Both the position numbers and the translations under genes were made by a program. Under the pieces are notes generated by a model. The model was not told where the DNA came from, searched no databases, and worked only from the letters and a program-made list of their open reading frames with translations. A DNA stretch of 64,000 nucleotides from Reticulitermes speratus (taxonomy: Eukaryota; Arthropoda; Insecta; Blattodea; Rhinotermitidae), in the NCBI GenBank assembly GCA_021186555.1, contig JAJKFL010000008.1:10781936-10845935 (forward strand). Direction: 5' to 3'. Position 1 is the first letter of the stretch. Each line of letters starts with the position of its first letter. Below are positions 9,835 through 19,236 of the stretch, piece by piece.

Positions 9835-10130
9835 CAGATTTTATTTTAATATTATCCTCCCTTCTGTCCTACGTTTCCACGTGATCTCTCCCTACCATCT
9901 TTTCCGACTAAAACTCTGTAGGGCATGTAGCATGCACTGGAACGATGAGAGATGAGTACAAAATTGTTGTTAAGAAACTGAAAAGGTTGGAACGCTTTTT
10001 TTGACGTAGGCATAAGGCGGAGAGGGGGGGGGGTGTTATGAAAAGAGGATAAGAATGGTCTGGATTCATCTGGCTTAGGATAGGATCCAATGGCGAGTTC
10101 TTGAGAACACGGCAATGAATCGGGTTGGCG
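9835..10130 (-). mobile_element. LINE 3'-end fragment, inverted relative to its neighbour
   Basis: On the minus strand the pieces RMLHALQSFSRKRW and YRVLVGKDGRERSRGN precede a block matching the [19 protein letters not shown] tail region in other copies. A poly-G run at about 10025 adds further disruption. Confidence 0.5.
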
Positions 10131-10225
10131 TAAGTCTGGAATCTGACTTCATGTAGTTTGATTAGAGGTTACCAACGTTTCGGAGGAACCTTCTGGCTCC
10201 ATCTTCAGGTTCTACCAAACTACGC
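10131..10225 (-). ncRNA. hammerhead-like motif in a Penelope-type repeat
   Basis: Minus strand: CTGAAGA, extra T, GGAG...CTCC helix II, GAAA, palindromic ACGT, then T at the cleavage position. The catalytic box is intact. Helix I pairing is weak, so activity is doubtful. Confidence 0.55.
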
Positions 10226-10644
10226 GGGATCACATTCCAAAATCACGTAATCTTGACGTTTCCTGCCACATTCCATCACACGATAACACACCATCGGGTT
10301 CCGTAAAAAGGGGTGGCATTTTTTTGACTCACAGGACATGTGTCAATTTCTCACAGGAACAGAACAAAACTAAGCCTATTAGGTCCACGCAGAACGAAAT
10401 ATTTTTTGTGCTGGAATTTTTAAAATGTCAGTTGACTGTTCACGCGCTACCGCGCTGAAATGATCGAACCATCGATATTAATCGATGCGTGGTGACGTTG
10501 CTAGGCAGTATACCTACTGCTCAATGCCAAGACGTGTACATAAGGCACTTATTCACTTTGATAGACGGCAGATAACGTTTAGTAAGGTCACTTGTCACAA
10601 CTGGCGTCAAGTTGTCTGAGTAATGGTGTTTTGTTGTGCTAGAG
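10226..10644. other. unassigned
   Basis: No open frame, terminal repeat or tRNA-like box recognised. Confidence 0.5.
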
Positions 10645-10850
10645 AAGGGTCCCGCAGCAGATGCTACGGACGCACCGCAGCCTTGAGGCTTATTGTGCAA
10701 CCCTGTGATGAAGATGAAGAGAAAGATGATCAGTTTCTTTCATTTTTCCAAGTAATGGAGCACCGGTGGAATGAAATTGACAGGGGAAAACCGAAGTACT
10801 AGGGGGGGAAAACCTGTTCCAGTGCCACTTTGTCCGCGTAATGGTATTAC
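10645..10850 (-). mobile_element. SINE family C, 3' part
   Basis: Minus strand carries GTGGACAAAGTGGCACTGG-like sequence, CAGGTTTTCCCCCC, CGGTTTTCCCCTGTCAATT, CATTCCACCGG, then GCGTCCGTAGCATCTGCTGC, matching copies at 17098 and 21979. The tRNA-like head is missing. Confidence 0.85.
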
Positions 10851-10984
10851 TCATGGCTGCCTATAATCTGTGATTCCTTAAATTACCTTTAAGTAGGCCA
10901 CAAAATGCTTGTTTTTTTTTACACAACTAAGTCATTGCCGACGTGCAAGGTCTGAGGTTACCACAGCGGTGTCGCTGAAGTGTT

Positions 10985-11160
10985 CAAGCCTTAAAGGATG
11001 TTACGTTGTGTAGACTGGTAAATATTTGCTGGACGTTTCATATTATCTTAGTGCCTTAGCGCTGCTTGACCCCGGAAAATGAAGGCACTACGTTCATTCG
11101 AAACGTCGGGAACAATTTACCAGTCGACACGGCGTAACGACCTAGAAGACATGAATCTCA
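10985..11160. mobile_element. Penelope-type inverted repeat, decayed
   Basis: The left arm (TAGACTGGTAAATATTTGC, then GGACGTTTC) mirrors the right arm (GAAACGTCGGGAACAATTTACCAG). The right side ends in the family tail ACACGGCGTAACGACC-TAGAAGAC. The hammerhead box is degraded (CGGAAAA for CTGAAGA). Confidence 0.65.
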
Positions 11161-11256
11161 ATAACTGATATGTTTTGAAAAGAACTATTAGTGTTTCGGA
11201 GTTCTTCTATCTCTTACGGCGGTTTCAATCTAATCTTGATATCTTCTTTGATGCTG

Positions 11257-11457
11257 ACACCATAGTGTGGACTGGTTTGACCGACGTTTCGGAGAACCTC
11301 CTTCCGGTCTTCAAGGCGAAGTAATGGAAAAATGGGCATGTGCCAATAATTACTGATCCAAATACTTGTAACACTTTGTTACTTCGCCTTTTAGGATGGG
11401 GATAACCAGGTTCCCCGAAACGTCAGCTAACAATTCCATCACAGCATGGTGTCTTCC
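11257..11457. mobile_element. Penelope-type inverted pair with two hammerhead-like motifs
   Basis: Ends are inverted: GACACCATAGTGTGG and CATCACAGCATGGTGTC. The minus motif (about 11283-11314) has TTGAAGA, GAAA and ACGTCGGTC. The plus motif (about 11389-11424) has helix II GGGG/CCCC, GAAA and ACGTCAGC but no proper CTGANGA box. Confidence 0.65.
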
Positions 11458-12060
11458 CACATCCGGTGTTTCTGTGTGGACTATGAAGGTCATCGACATG
11501 CGGGACTATTGAAAGAAACGTGCGGAGACATCTGGTGCAAGAAGAATATGCACCATCTGCAGCCTGGCTGCATCTGTGTGTTATTTATCGTGTGCAGAAC
11601 GTGGCGTGTCAATGTTTGCTGTTGCTGTCACGAGTGTGTATAGAGTGTCGTAAATGGAAAGGTACACGGTTCAGTTATGTCTATATGGAAACGATTATGA
11701 TGAAAAAATGATAACAATAACAGGAATTATACTTATTGTTTTCAAATACCAGCTTTATCGTAACGAATGTCACAAGTAGGTCTATTAATATGGAACTCTT
11801 TTCGACGCACATGCTGGCGTCATTATTAGTGTCTTATTTTGAAACATACACTTGGCCTGTCATTACCAAGCTATTGTTTTCTTATTAGTCTTTTGTACCT
11901 AATTTTATTAATTACACTTCTTTGGGCCCATTCTTTTGTTATTGTCTCTGCTTTTCACTCTTCACCACTTGTTTCACTGTGCTTAAGTATTGTAGGTTGT
12001 ATCTGCGTGTCACATTTACACTGCTTCGTTCTTTGATGTGTGTGTACATATACAGTATAT
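11458..12060. other. unassigned
   Basis: Several short frames but none with domain content; nothing recognised. Confidence 0.5.
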
Positions 12061-12375
12061 ACATAGGCACACACCGCAGTTGGTTCAGGCACTGCTCCAC
12101 ATGCCGGAAGGTCGCGGGTTCGATTCCCTATGGTGTCATTGGAATTTTTCATTGACATAATCCTTTCGGTCGCACTATGGCCCTGGGGTCGACTCAGCCT
12201 CTAACAGAAATGAGTACCAGGAATATTTCCTGGGGGGTAAAGGCGGCCGATGGGTAGGGCTGACAACCTTACCACCTTCATGTGCCGATTGTCTAGAAAT
12301 CTGGGAGCCTCAACCTCCTGGAACCCTAAGGGCCTGTCCAGGCGTGTAATGGGATAGCTTTACATAGGCACACAC
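12061..12375 (+). mobile_element. SINE family D with 14-bp target duplication
   Basis: Head CGCAGTTGGTTCAGGCACTG (A box) and GGTCGCGGGTTCGATTCCC (B box), then GGTGTCATTGGAATTTTTC, ATGGCCCTGGGGTCGACTC, AGCCTCTAACAGAAATGAG, TACCAGGAATATTTCC, GGGGGGTAAAGGCGGCCG, and the end CTGGAACCCTAAGGGCCTG. ACATAGGCACACAC occurs at both ends (12061-12074 and 12362-12375), indicating retroposition. Confidence 0.92.
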
Positions 12376-12894
12376 ACATGTATATCTATGTATATATGTG
12401 TATATCTATGTGTGTATGTATGCCTCTCTTGATCTCGTTATAAGTGTATCCCACACACGCGGCCATTGTTATAAAGCTGAAAGTATAGTACGGCCCGAAA
12501 ATGTCAAAATGTTGCCGACTCCGCCCCTGGAGTTGTCATAATGTTCTCGCTTCGAATCTTGGCTAGTACACCCGTTATTCTGGCGATTTGTGATTTTCTT
12601 CAGTCCCTCCAGACAAATGTCGGATAGTACCTCAGATCAGGCCACGAACGTTTCCTTCCAAATTTTCAAGTTCATCACTTACCAGTTATCATAGCGTTCG
12701 ACGCCGTATAATCTGTAATACCGACAGGATCTTAAAATACACAATAAAAATACTGCTGTAATTAAGAGACTTTTTTTCAAAATATTGTGTGTCATTACAT
12801 GTATTATTTTACAAAGACGCAAATTAATTAACAAATAACTGCCTGAAGCAGACATATTCGTTATAATCGAATAGGCTTTGAGTTGGTCAAAAAA
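12376..12894. other. unassigned, with TATG microsatellite
   Basis: A (TATG/TATC) run to about 12420, then unique-looking sequence without recognisable features. Confidence 0.5.
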
Positions 12895-13140
12895 TTCCCA
12901 ACACTGGTATGAAATTAGAAAATCCATTGCCGTCTTCACAGCAGCCAATTATGGACACTGTCCTAAGCCAGATAAATATAGTCCAAGCTCTTATATATGA
13001 TTTCGTTAAAATCTATCTTAATATCCTTCCATCTACGTTTTGGTCTTCCAAGTGGTGTCTTCCTTTTAGATTTCCCGACATCTCTATATATGTTTTTCAT
13101 CTTTTCCAAACGTATTGCATCCCTGCATATCTTTTACTCC
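12895..13140 (-). mobile_element. LINE 3'-end fragment
   Basis: Minus strand encodes KRKTPLGRPKRRWKD, IKIDFNEI and YIYLAQDS in successive pieces, a decayed version of the [15 protein letters not shown] tail block of insect LINEs. Confidence 0.65.
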
Positions 13141-13700
13141 TGATTTCATCATTCATTCTTTCTGGAGTCTTACGACAGGTCCGTAGCCTCTTCCAAAGCT
13201 AGTTCTCCACAGAATGCGATCTAGTGCTTCCTCTTTCTATATTCAGTATCCTCTCCTTTCCTTAATGTCATTCAGTAGCTGCTTACGTCTTCTTCCTCGT
13301 CTACGCATGACTTCTGTCCTCCCTTCTATCTTTCCTTTAATAACGTATTTGAGAAGGCAGTTTCTACGCAAGATGTGACCAATCCAGTTAGCCTTCCTTC
13401 TTTTTATTGTATGTACGATATTCCTCTCCTCCTTGACTCTATGTAATACTTCTTCATTTCTCACACGATCGGTCCAACTGATCTTCTCCATTCTTCTCCA
13501 GCACCACATTTCAAAACTTTCCAGGTATTTCTGATCTACTTTCCAAAGTGTCCACGTTTCAGCACCACACAAAGCTATGCTCCAAATGTAGCACTTTACT
13601 GTTTTCTTCCTTAGATTTAAGTCTAATTTGCTGGTGAAAAGAGTCTTCTTCTTGTTGAATGCAGCTTTTGCTATGGCAATCCTTGATTTATGATATCATC
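13141..13700 (-). pseudogene. RTE-like LINE reverse transcriptase C terminus
   Basis: The open part (13243-13572) encodes CGAETWTLWKVDQKYLESFE, WCWRRMEKISWTDRVRNE, HTIKRRKANWIGHILRRN and GRRRKQLLND, the C-terminal segment of a common insect LINE. Upstream bases (to 13695) continue the protein (FTSKLDLNLRKKTVKCYIW). Downstream the 3' end GGCTACGGACCTGTCGTAAG leads to a GAATGAATGA tail. The same end occurs at 41388 and 63865. Confidence 0.82.
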
Positions 13701-13724
13701 GCCCTAATTAAATTGTGTGACGGT

Positions 13725-13860
13725 TACAAATTTTGAAGTTCCTCCTTGATTACGATATATTACAGGTGATCGCTGGGAATTGAACCCTAGACCTACAGAA
13801 TTGGAAGTGTAAGTGATGACCACTGGAGGTCGTACTTCAGTCAGATGCGAATTAAATTAA
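13725..13860 (-). mobile_element. tRNA-derived SINE relic
   Basis: Minus strand has CCAGTGGTCATCACTTAC and, about 20 bases later, GGTCTAGGGTTCAATTCCC, an A/B box pair at tRNA spacing. The body could not be matched to families A-E. Confidence 0.5.
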
Positions 13861-13869
13861 ACACAACTG

Positions 13870-14694
13870 TGAAATACAGGTGGGAAAACCTCTTGTACTT
13901 CCGTAGTTATGGGTGATTGACGTTTAAATATCTTCGATACATTATCTCCGAAACATTTATCACAAAATTTACGAGCGCTTAGTGTCTGAAACATGCCTGT
14001 CTTTCATGGTATTACGTGGGAAGCATTTTGTTGACGTATTCTGAAAATTGTGCGTACGGAGAGTTACAGATGCGAGTCTGCAATTGTTCACACGTGTGTG
14101 TGATATTATGGTGACATATTTATCTGCGGAATACATGTAAACATATGCAGTCAGGCTGTGCAGCCAAATAAAAAATAACTAACTGTAGGCCTACTGAGGC
14201 CATAGAAAGAAGCCCCAAGGACCATCTCGACACCTCCCTGTAGCTGTTACTCTTCCCCCTCCACTGCACTATCCCTATAGTCCCCTCCATTTGTTTATCC
14301 ATTTTGTTAATCTTCACAGGAGAACGGCTCTTTGGGGTGGTTGACGTAGGTCAGAGGGGACTGGACGTGAAAACAGTAAAAGGTAAAGAGGAGGAAGCCT
14401 CGAGTGTCATCGTTTCTATCTATGGGACTTCCTTTCCTGTACTTTCTTCTTCTTCCATTGACGTTACAGCCCGGGATGAGCCAAAGCCTCCTTATCGAAG
14501 GTTTCCTGGTCGGTAAGTGTGCATTCTGTAGTGAGTGACCAGCTCACTGACCGCACAAGTTTTTGCTCAATCCTGATGTGACTGCCAGACCCATCTGGCA
14601 GGCAGTCAGGAGACTTGGGTGAGAAATGGCCGCTTGAATTTTGCTTACGGACATTACTAGTTTTCCTGTCCTCAGTGTAACTAACTAACTAACT
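13870..14694. other. unassigned
   Basis: No gene recognised. An (ACTA)n run lies at about 14681-14701. Confidence 0.5.
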
Positions 14695-14860
14695 AACTAA
14701 CCAACTAGCTGCATAGAACAGAGTCCTTGAAAAGTTAACAGTCGCTCAAGCATTCTTGAAATTTCTCGCCGATTGTGGAAATAAATTGTTCATTACCGTT
14801 TTCACAAGAGCACATTCTTTCCTGTCCTCAACCAGATATTCCCCATACTTAGTAACATCA
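14695..14860 (-). mobile_element. LINE 3' tail fragment
   Basis: Contains a GAACAGAGTCCTTGAAAAG block followed by TTCATTACCGTTTTCACAAG, also seen at 21205 and 53528 beside LINE coding debris. I read it as the terminal part of one LINE family on the minus strand. Confidence 0.5.
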
Positions 14861-14934
14861 ACAAATGCACATGCTAAATACATATACGACGTGTATTAAA
14901 CGGATGCGCAGACCTTGTACGCCTTTGCTATGAA

Positions 14935-14982
14935 CCCCCTGACGATGACAAAGGTTTGTCGAAACATACGAGTATGTAGGGG
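14935..14982 (+). ncRNA. hammerhead-ribozyme-like motif, well preserved
   Basis: Helix I CCCC (14935-14938) with GGGG (14979-14982); core CTGACGA; extra T; helix II GACAAA with TTTGTC; GAAA; helix III ACATAC with GTATGT, here with a real loop; A at the cleavage position. Every conserved core base is present, and this copy could fold as a monomer. Confidence 0.72.
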
Positions 14983-15071
14983 CTTTTAATACACGCTCTA
15001 TATGTGAGTGTTTTATTTCATACCAACAAATGCACATAAACGTATAGTGTCAATAGTTTATTCGTAACTTT

Positions 15072-15119
15072 CCCCGATACGTATTTCGGCGTTTTTTTAA
15101 AACCGCCATCTTCAGGGGG
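15072..15119 (-). ncRNA. hammerhead-ribozyme-like motif, well preserved
   Basis: Minus strand: helix I CCCC with GGGG; core CTGAAGA; extra T; helix II GGCG with CGCC around an A/T-rich loop; GAA; helix III palindrome ATACGTAT; C at the cleavage position. The core is complete. Helix III has no loop, suggesting action as a dimer. Confidence 0.75.
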
Positions 15120-15345
15120 TCTTAAGAGGTTTCTGCATAGACCAAGTATTTATAAAATACGTCGTAACATCCGTATTATGTAAAATATGATACACATGTA
15201 GTAGTCAATGGTTGTCCAATACATATAAATTGTTGGTATGAAATAAAACAGTCACTTAAGCTAAAATGCACGGTAAATACAATATTAAACGCTCTATATG
15301 TATTTACCATGTGCATTTGTTGGTATTAAGTTTATGACAACATGC

Positions 15346-15554
15346 GCGGTCTATACAATATAGAAAAACAGATAAACCTTCTCAACACCTTCACATCTCA
15401 CGTATGTAAGATCCAGTTTATCTTCTCCTAGATCTTTCAAGTAGACTCTACCCGTCAGATTTCCCGAATGAATTTCTGTATGCATTCCTCATTCACGTAA
15501 AATGTACATGTTATATACCAACGTTCCAAAAGGCTTTCTTTCTTTCCTACTCGG
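15346..15554. other. spacer
   Basis: Nothing recognised. Confidence 0.5.
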
Positions 15555-15665
15555 ACTCTTGACCCGTGAAGATGGGACCGATACGTTGTCCCGAAACGTC
15601 GGTAAACAATTACCACACGACGCCGCGTAATATCCCAGAAGAGCGCGCAGATCTCAAGTTCACTC
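15555..15665 (+). mobile_element. Penelope-type repeat with variant hammerhead
   Basis: GTGAAGA replaces CTGAAGA. Helix II GGGAC/GTCCC, GAAA, ACGT and C-GGTAA are intact. It continues into the tail GACGCCGCGTAATATCCC-AGAAGAGCGC shared with 25078 and 43411. Confidence 0.7.
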
Positions 15666-15799
15666 CCGTCTGGCAATACGGCTACGACCGGCAAGTTGTC
15701 TCACATGTTGCCTAGATGGCAGATGCGATCTAGACTAATGTATTGCAGGCAGCGACTCTGCCGGTCAGTTATTGTACTAAGTCTTCCACACGTTTCTCA

Positions 15800-16200
15800 C
15801 TTGTTATCATTTACTGTGCACAATTTCAAGCATTTAGGATCCATTTTTACAAACTCGGGAAATTGCAAAAAAAGAAGTGTTAATTAGAATTGAAAAAGCC
15901 AGGAAAGCAGCAAAAACATTAAATAGCCTACTTTCGAGTAAATATATTTCATTAAATACAAAATAAACGATTGTTTTGAGCAACGGTTGTGAAATTTGGA
16001 CAGTGGATTACAGATTAAAGAAAAAGCTGTTGAGTATAGAAATGGATTTCTGGAGAAGTGTTGCAGGAACATCCAAAATAGTAAAAGTAAGAAATGAAGT
16101 AATTAGAGAAAAAAATGAGAGTAACGCAATTCTGGAAAGAATGGAAAACAATAGGTTGAAATGGTATTGGCATGTATTATGCAAGGGATATATGCTATAC
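15800..16200 (+). pseudogene. LINE reverse transcriptase C-terminal fragment
   Basis: Frames spell FKHLGSIFTNSGNC, ARKAAKTLNSLLSSKYISL, then NGCEIWTVDYRLKKKLLSIE, MDFWRSVAGTSKIVKVRNEV and LERMENNRLKWYWHVL, the C-terminal half of an insect LINE ORF2. Stops and a frame change show it is dead. It differs from the 13141 family. Confidence 0.78.
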
Positions 16201-16451
16201 ATTATACACATTTCTCTGAATATTTTATAGATATATAAAGTGGCGCAAAGTTACTTGACACCAGGGCCAAAATGTTATTTGAGCTTTGGTAATAAAATAT
16301 TTAAATTTGTTGACTGTCTGAAATGTTCAAATTGTCTTCGTTCTACATTGACACATACTATATGACAGAGTTGTCTGTTTTCGTGTGTATGACATTTATT
16401 GTGTTACACATCGCTTGTCAGTGACTTTTGCGCCAGCCTGTATACTACGTA

Positions 16452-16586
16452 GGGCAGTCAAAAAGTTCCCGGAATTCCCCTGCAGACGGAGAATGAGATC
16501 GATGGTTTGGTGCACCATGAGTTCGTACTGCGTGGATGTCCTACCATTACAGTGCAATACCACAATTCCGGAACTTTTTGACTGCC
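16452..16586. mobile_element. deleted mariner-type element
   Basis: Inverted ends GGCAGTCAAAAAGTTCCCGG and (inverse) GGCAGTCAAAAAGTTCCGG enclose about 90 bases. One frame reads DGLVHHEFVLRGCPTIT, close to the GIVHHEFLP block of mariner transposases. Most of the gene is gone. Confidence 0.72.
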
Positions 16587-16747
16587 GCTGGTATATTAAC
16601 TGTCTATGAGTTTTTCTTGTCTATATTGGTCTTACTTTTATAGGCTTAAGTAGGAGTGCTGTGTGGTTTGGTTAGGTTAGATTAAGGTCAGGCTATCGAC
16701 ACATCATGTGAGATTTCAGATTCTCACATGGATGCTGGTGAAGTTTC

Positions 16748-16925
16748 AAGTCTTCTGGCATTTTACGCCGTGTCGACTGGTAAATAGTTAACAGACTTTT
16801 GGAGGATCGTAACGTCTCCTTAACTATTTGGCCTGAAGATGGAGGCACTAAGCTTCTCCGAAACAACGGCAGCTGTTTACACTTCGACATCGCGTAAAAT
16901 CCCAGACGACTTGAGTCTCAAATCT
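16748..16925 (+). mobile_element. Penelope-type inverted repeat with hammerhead-like motif
   Basis: The left arm TTTTACGCCGTGTCGACTGG is mirrored near 16885-16905. The hammerhead (16832-16872) has intact CTGAAGA, helix II GGAG/CTCC and GAAA. Helix III is ACAA instead of ACGT and helix I is poor. The tail is CGCGTAAAATCCCAGACGAC. Confidence 0.7.
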
Positions 16926-17097
16926 CACAAACATTTTATCCTGCCTTCTGATTTTGTCTTAATTTGGACTTTGTTTCTATTTCGTAGTTATATTATGTAG
17001 AGTTGACATGAAAAATGTCACATGTCATTGAAATGTAGCTTTAAAACACAACTACAGAACACGACTATTATAATGTATAAACACTGTACTATACATT

Positions 17098-17360
17098 GGG
17101 CCGTGCCATGGCTCAGGCGGTTAGTCGCCGGCCTCTCACCGCGGAGGCCCGGATTCGATCCCGGATCAGTCAATATGGGTTTTATGGTGGACAAAATGGC
17201 ACTGGGACAGGTTTTTTTCCCCCGAGTACTTGGTTTTCCCCTGTTAGTTTCATTCCACCGGTGCTCCATTACACGGAAAAACGAAAAAACGAATTATCTT
17301 CATCACAGTGTTGCGGTGCGTCCGTAGAATCTGCTGCGGGGCCCTTCACCAAAAAAAGAA
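17098..17360 (+). mobile_element. SINE family C, full length
   Basis: Head CATGGCTCAGGCGGTTAGTC (A box) and CCCGGATTCGATCCCGG (B box), then GTGGACAAAATGGCACTGG, GACAGG-T run, GGTTTTCCCCTGTTAGTTT, CATTCCACCGG and GCGTCCGTAGAATCTGCTGC. It ends at CCTTCACC followed by an A-rich tail. Confidence 0.9.
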
Positions 17361-17372
17361 ATACTGTATAGT

Positions 17373-17780
17373 ACATATATGTTATGCAGACAAATGTACA
17401 CAGTATATGTTATTTAACACAATTTTTAATTGTGTTAAAATTGTGTTAAATAACATATACTGTACTTTATTCTGTAATCACCGTGCATCTTTTCACAGTC
17501 ACTATACACCAACTGGTTGCAACTTTATTAAAAAACTGTATAGTTTTTTAAAACATATTTAAAAACCTTTTAAAACCCGACATATGTTTCGGCTTTTTAA
17601 CGACGATAAACCCCTGAAGATGGCTCTATAAGAGCCGAAACATATGTCGGGTTTTAAAAGGTTTTTAAATATGTTTTAAAAAACTATACAGTTTTTTAAT
17701 AAAGTTGCATCCAGTTGGTGTATGTAAATAGTAACATAAACTGTGTACATTTGTCTGCATAACATATATATAATTAAAAA
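17373..17780. mobile_element. nested inverted repeats around a hammerhead (Penelope-type)
   Basis: Three layers. The outer arms (about 17373-17412 and 17735-17775) share ATGCAGACAAATGTACACAG. A perfect 27-bp hairpin at 17400-17463 has a 10-base loop. Inner arms of about 90 bases (17503-17597 and 17632-17722) share CAACTGG, a TTTTTTAAAACATATTT-type block and CCGACATATGTTTCGGC. The intact hammerhead is at 17608-17654. Confidence 0.78.
17608..17654 (+). ncRNA. hammerhead-ribozyme-like motif, best copy in the window
   Basis: Helix I AAACCC (17608-17613) pairs with GGGTTT (17649-17654). The core CTGAAGA is at 17614-17620, then one extra T. Helix II GGCTCT pairs with AGAGCC around ATA. GAA is at 17637-17639, helix III is the palindrome ACATATGT, and C17648 is the predicted cleavage base. 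No conserved position is lost. Helix III lacks a loop, so a dimer is likely. Confidence 0.8.
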
Positions 17781-17858
17781 TGTACGGTACAAGTAACGTA
17801 AAGTTTACTGTATAGTACATTTCAACTCACGCACTGTCTATAACTGTCACAAAATAAA

Positions 17859-19175
17859 CTAGTAGAAATGTTTGTGTCTAAATTTATGCGTCGCAGTTCT
17901 TGTAAATTCATATGCCTCTTTCAGTGTGTACTGACGATATGAAATAGGACACAAATGTTTTCCAACATAAACATTTTTCCCATTACACAACGCCCAAACA
18001 CAGTCACTGCTTCCGGCTGTTCTTTCCTCAGCCCTCCTGCATATCGTGTGATGTGGCATGCCTGACACTCCTTTGCAATTCGTGTAAGGTTCTTCTTGCA
18101 ACAAAGTGTCAGGCTCCAGTGCCTTACTTGCATTATAACATACAGTTTTTAGGGTATGTTGTATCACATCGTTACTAGATACGTCACCATTTTCATGACG
18201 TTTCGCATAGAGTAGAGTTAGTGACGTCATCATGTCGTACAGAAATGCTTGACACTGCGATCTAACGCTCATAACGTTTCCACCGTCTGTTGAAATCATG
18301 ACATTATCACCACTAGGAACTGGATATGGTCGTCTAGAAGTGTTATCTAGAGTTATCAGATCTAGATCGTAAGTAATTCCGCCATAACGCCAGAGCGTTA
18401 AAATTCTAGCAGCAAATTCAACAAGTGATAAGGGGATGTTATTGTTTTGCAATATGCCTCTCATCGGTGAATCATGGAAATATTCTTCACCTTTGAAACG
18501 TAATAGTTTGATATTTGGATATAAATATGAGAGTTTTTCAAAGCGTTTATATGATTTTATGTTGGCTTTAGTATTATTTATGGAAAGCGTTATTATGAAG
18601 ATGTGATAATTTGACGCGATTCTAGCAGCAGATTCGACTGCACAAAGGTGGCGTGTTGATAAATTGTCAGTAGTTGTAACAAAGAATACCTTTCTTTGTG
18701 CTGGTATTGATACATCTGTCGCATTGATATTCTTTCTCACTGCTTCAAATGACGATATCTTCTGAAGTCCTATTAAGTTAAGTATATCGTAATCAGATGC
18801 TTTTACACCCTTATTCGTCATTTTATCTGCTTCTTTTTCATAGTGACAATGTGTTTCTATGCCCGGAAGTTCCAATTCTCTACCTAGCTCCAGTTCAGAT
18901 CTCATATTGTTGTCTAACATTGTTATTGTAACAATTGGTGTGGCGATCATTATTGTTGTAAGGACAGTAAGCGCTGCAGCTGATATGCATGCACTTGTGA
19001 GGTACTCTGGCCAACTCCCCAGTAACATGGCCGCTCCATTGCTGACTCTCTGGCTGTGGCTGGCTTCTTCCTTACGAACGGGTCCTGTTGATATTTCTTC
19101 TTCAAACAATTGCAGAATCAAAGGCAGGCCCTCATCTTCTAAGTCCCTCGCACATTTACATACTGAGCCAGACAT
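17859..19175 (-). CDS. alpha-1,4-galactosyltransferase-like glycosyltransferase
   Basis: A 438-residue type II Golgi membrane protein predicted to move a sugar (galactose or GalNAc in this family) from a nucleotide sugar onto a glycolipid or glycan. A cytosolic tail is followed by a membrane anchor at about 62-87. A DXD glycosyltransferase region follows: RKVFFVTTTD near 161, CAVESAAR near 178, and FAARILTLWRYGGITYDLDL near 254, with the metal-binding DLD at 270-272. The C-terminal part has NCKGV and GKHLCPISYRQYTL, like the alpha-1,4 family's C-terminal domain. The usual SD before the R...GG block is VE here. I chose the ATG at 19175 because a splice acceptor lies 21 bases upstream; the frame stays open further only through the intron. 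The coding part has no intron. The acceptor sugar is unknown. Confidence 0.78.
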   Translation of the reverse strand: MSGSVCKCARDLEDEGLPLILQLFEEEISTGPVRKEEASHSQRVSNGAAMLLGSWPEYLTSACISAAALTVLTTIMIATPIVTITMLDNNMRSELELGRELELPGIETHCHYEKEADKMTNKGVKASDYDILNLIGLQKISSFEAVRKNINATDVSIPAQRKVFFVTTTDNLSTRHLCAVESAARIASNYHIFIITLSINNTKANIKSYKRFEKLSYLYPNIKLLRFKGEEYFHDSPMRGILQNNNIPLSLVEFAARILTLWRYGGITYDLDLITLDNTSRRPYPVPSGDNVMISTDGGNVMSVRSQCQAFLYDMMTSLTLLYAKRHENGDVSSNDVIQHTLKTVCYNASKALEPDTLLQEEPYTNCKGVSGMPHHTICRRAEERTAGSSDCVWALCNGKNVYVGKHLCPISYRQYTLKEAYEFTRTATHKFRHKHFY

Positions 19176-19189
19176 CTTCGTTGTTCGTA

Positions 19190-19215
19190 TATATGTCTGA
19201 AAAAGAAATAACCTT
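19190..19215 (-). other. splice acceptor before the glycosyltransferase ATG
   Basis: On the minus strand TTATTTCTTTTTCAG ends at 19197, giving an exon start at 19196 and the ATG 21 bases later. This implies at least one upstream 5' UTR exon, not identified. The mariner-type element at 19237-19814 would lie in that intron. Confidence 0.65.
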
Positions 19216-19236
19216 AATGCATTGCTGTTAGTAATA

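Larger units (their letters stand above)
14870..15345. mobile_element. Penelope-type composite with two hammerheads
   Basis: Two differently oriented hammerhead boxes (14935-14982 plus, 15072-15119 minus) lie inside inverted segments: TTTTATTTCATACCA near 15010 is mirrored by TTGGTATGAAATAAAA near 15233. ACGCTCTATATG occurs twice. It looks like nested insertions of related terminal repeats. Confidence 0.7.

Noticed and set aside
10985..11160. Classical DNA transposon based on its inverted arms
   Set aside because: No transposon-type termini or target duplication. The arms carry the CGAAACGTCGG hammerhead signature shared with the other Penelope-type loci.
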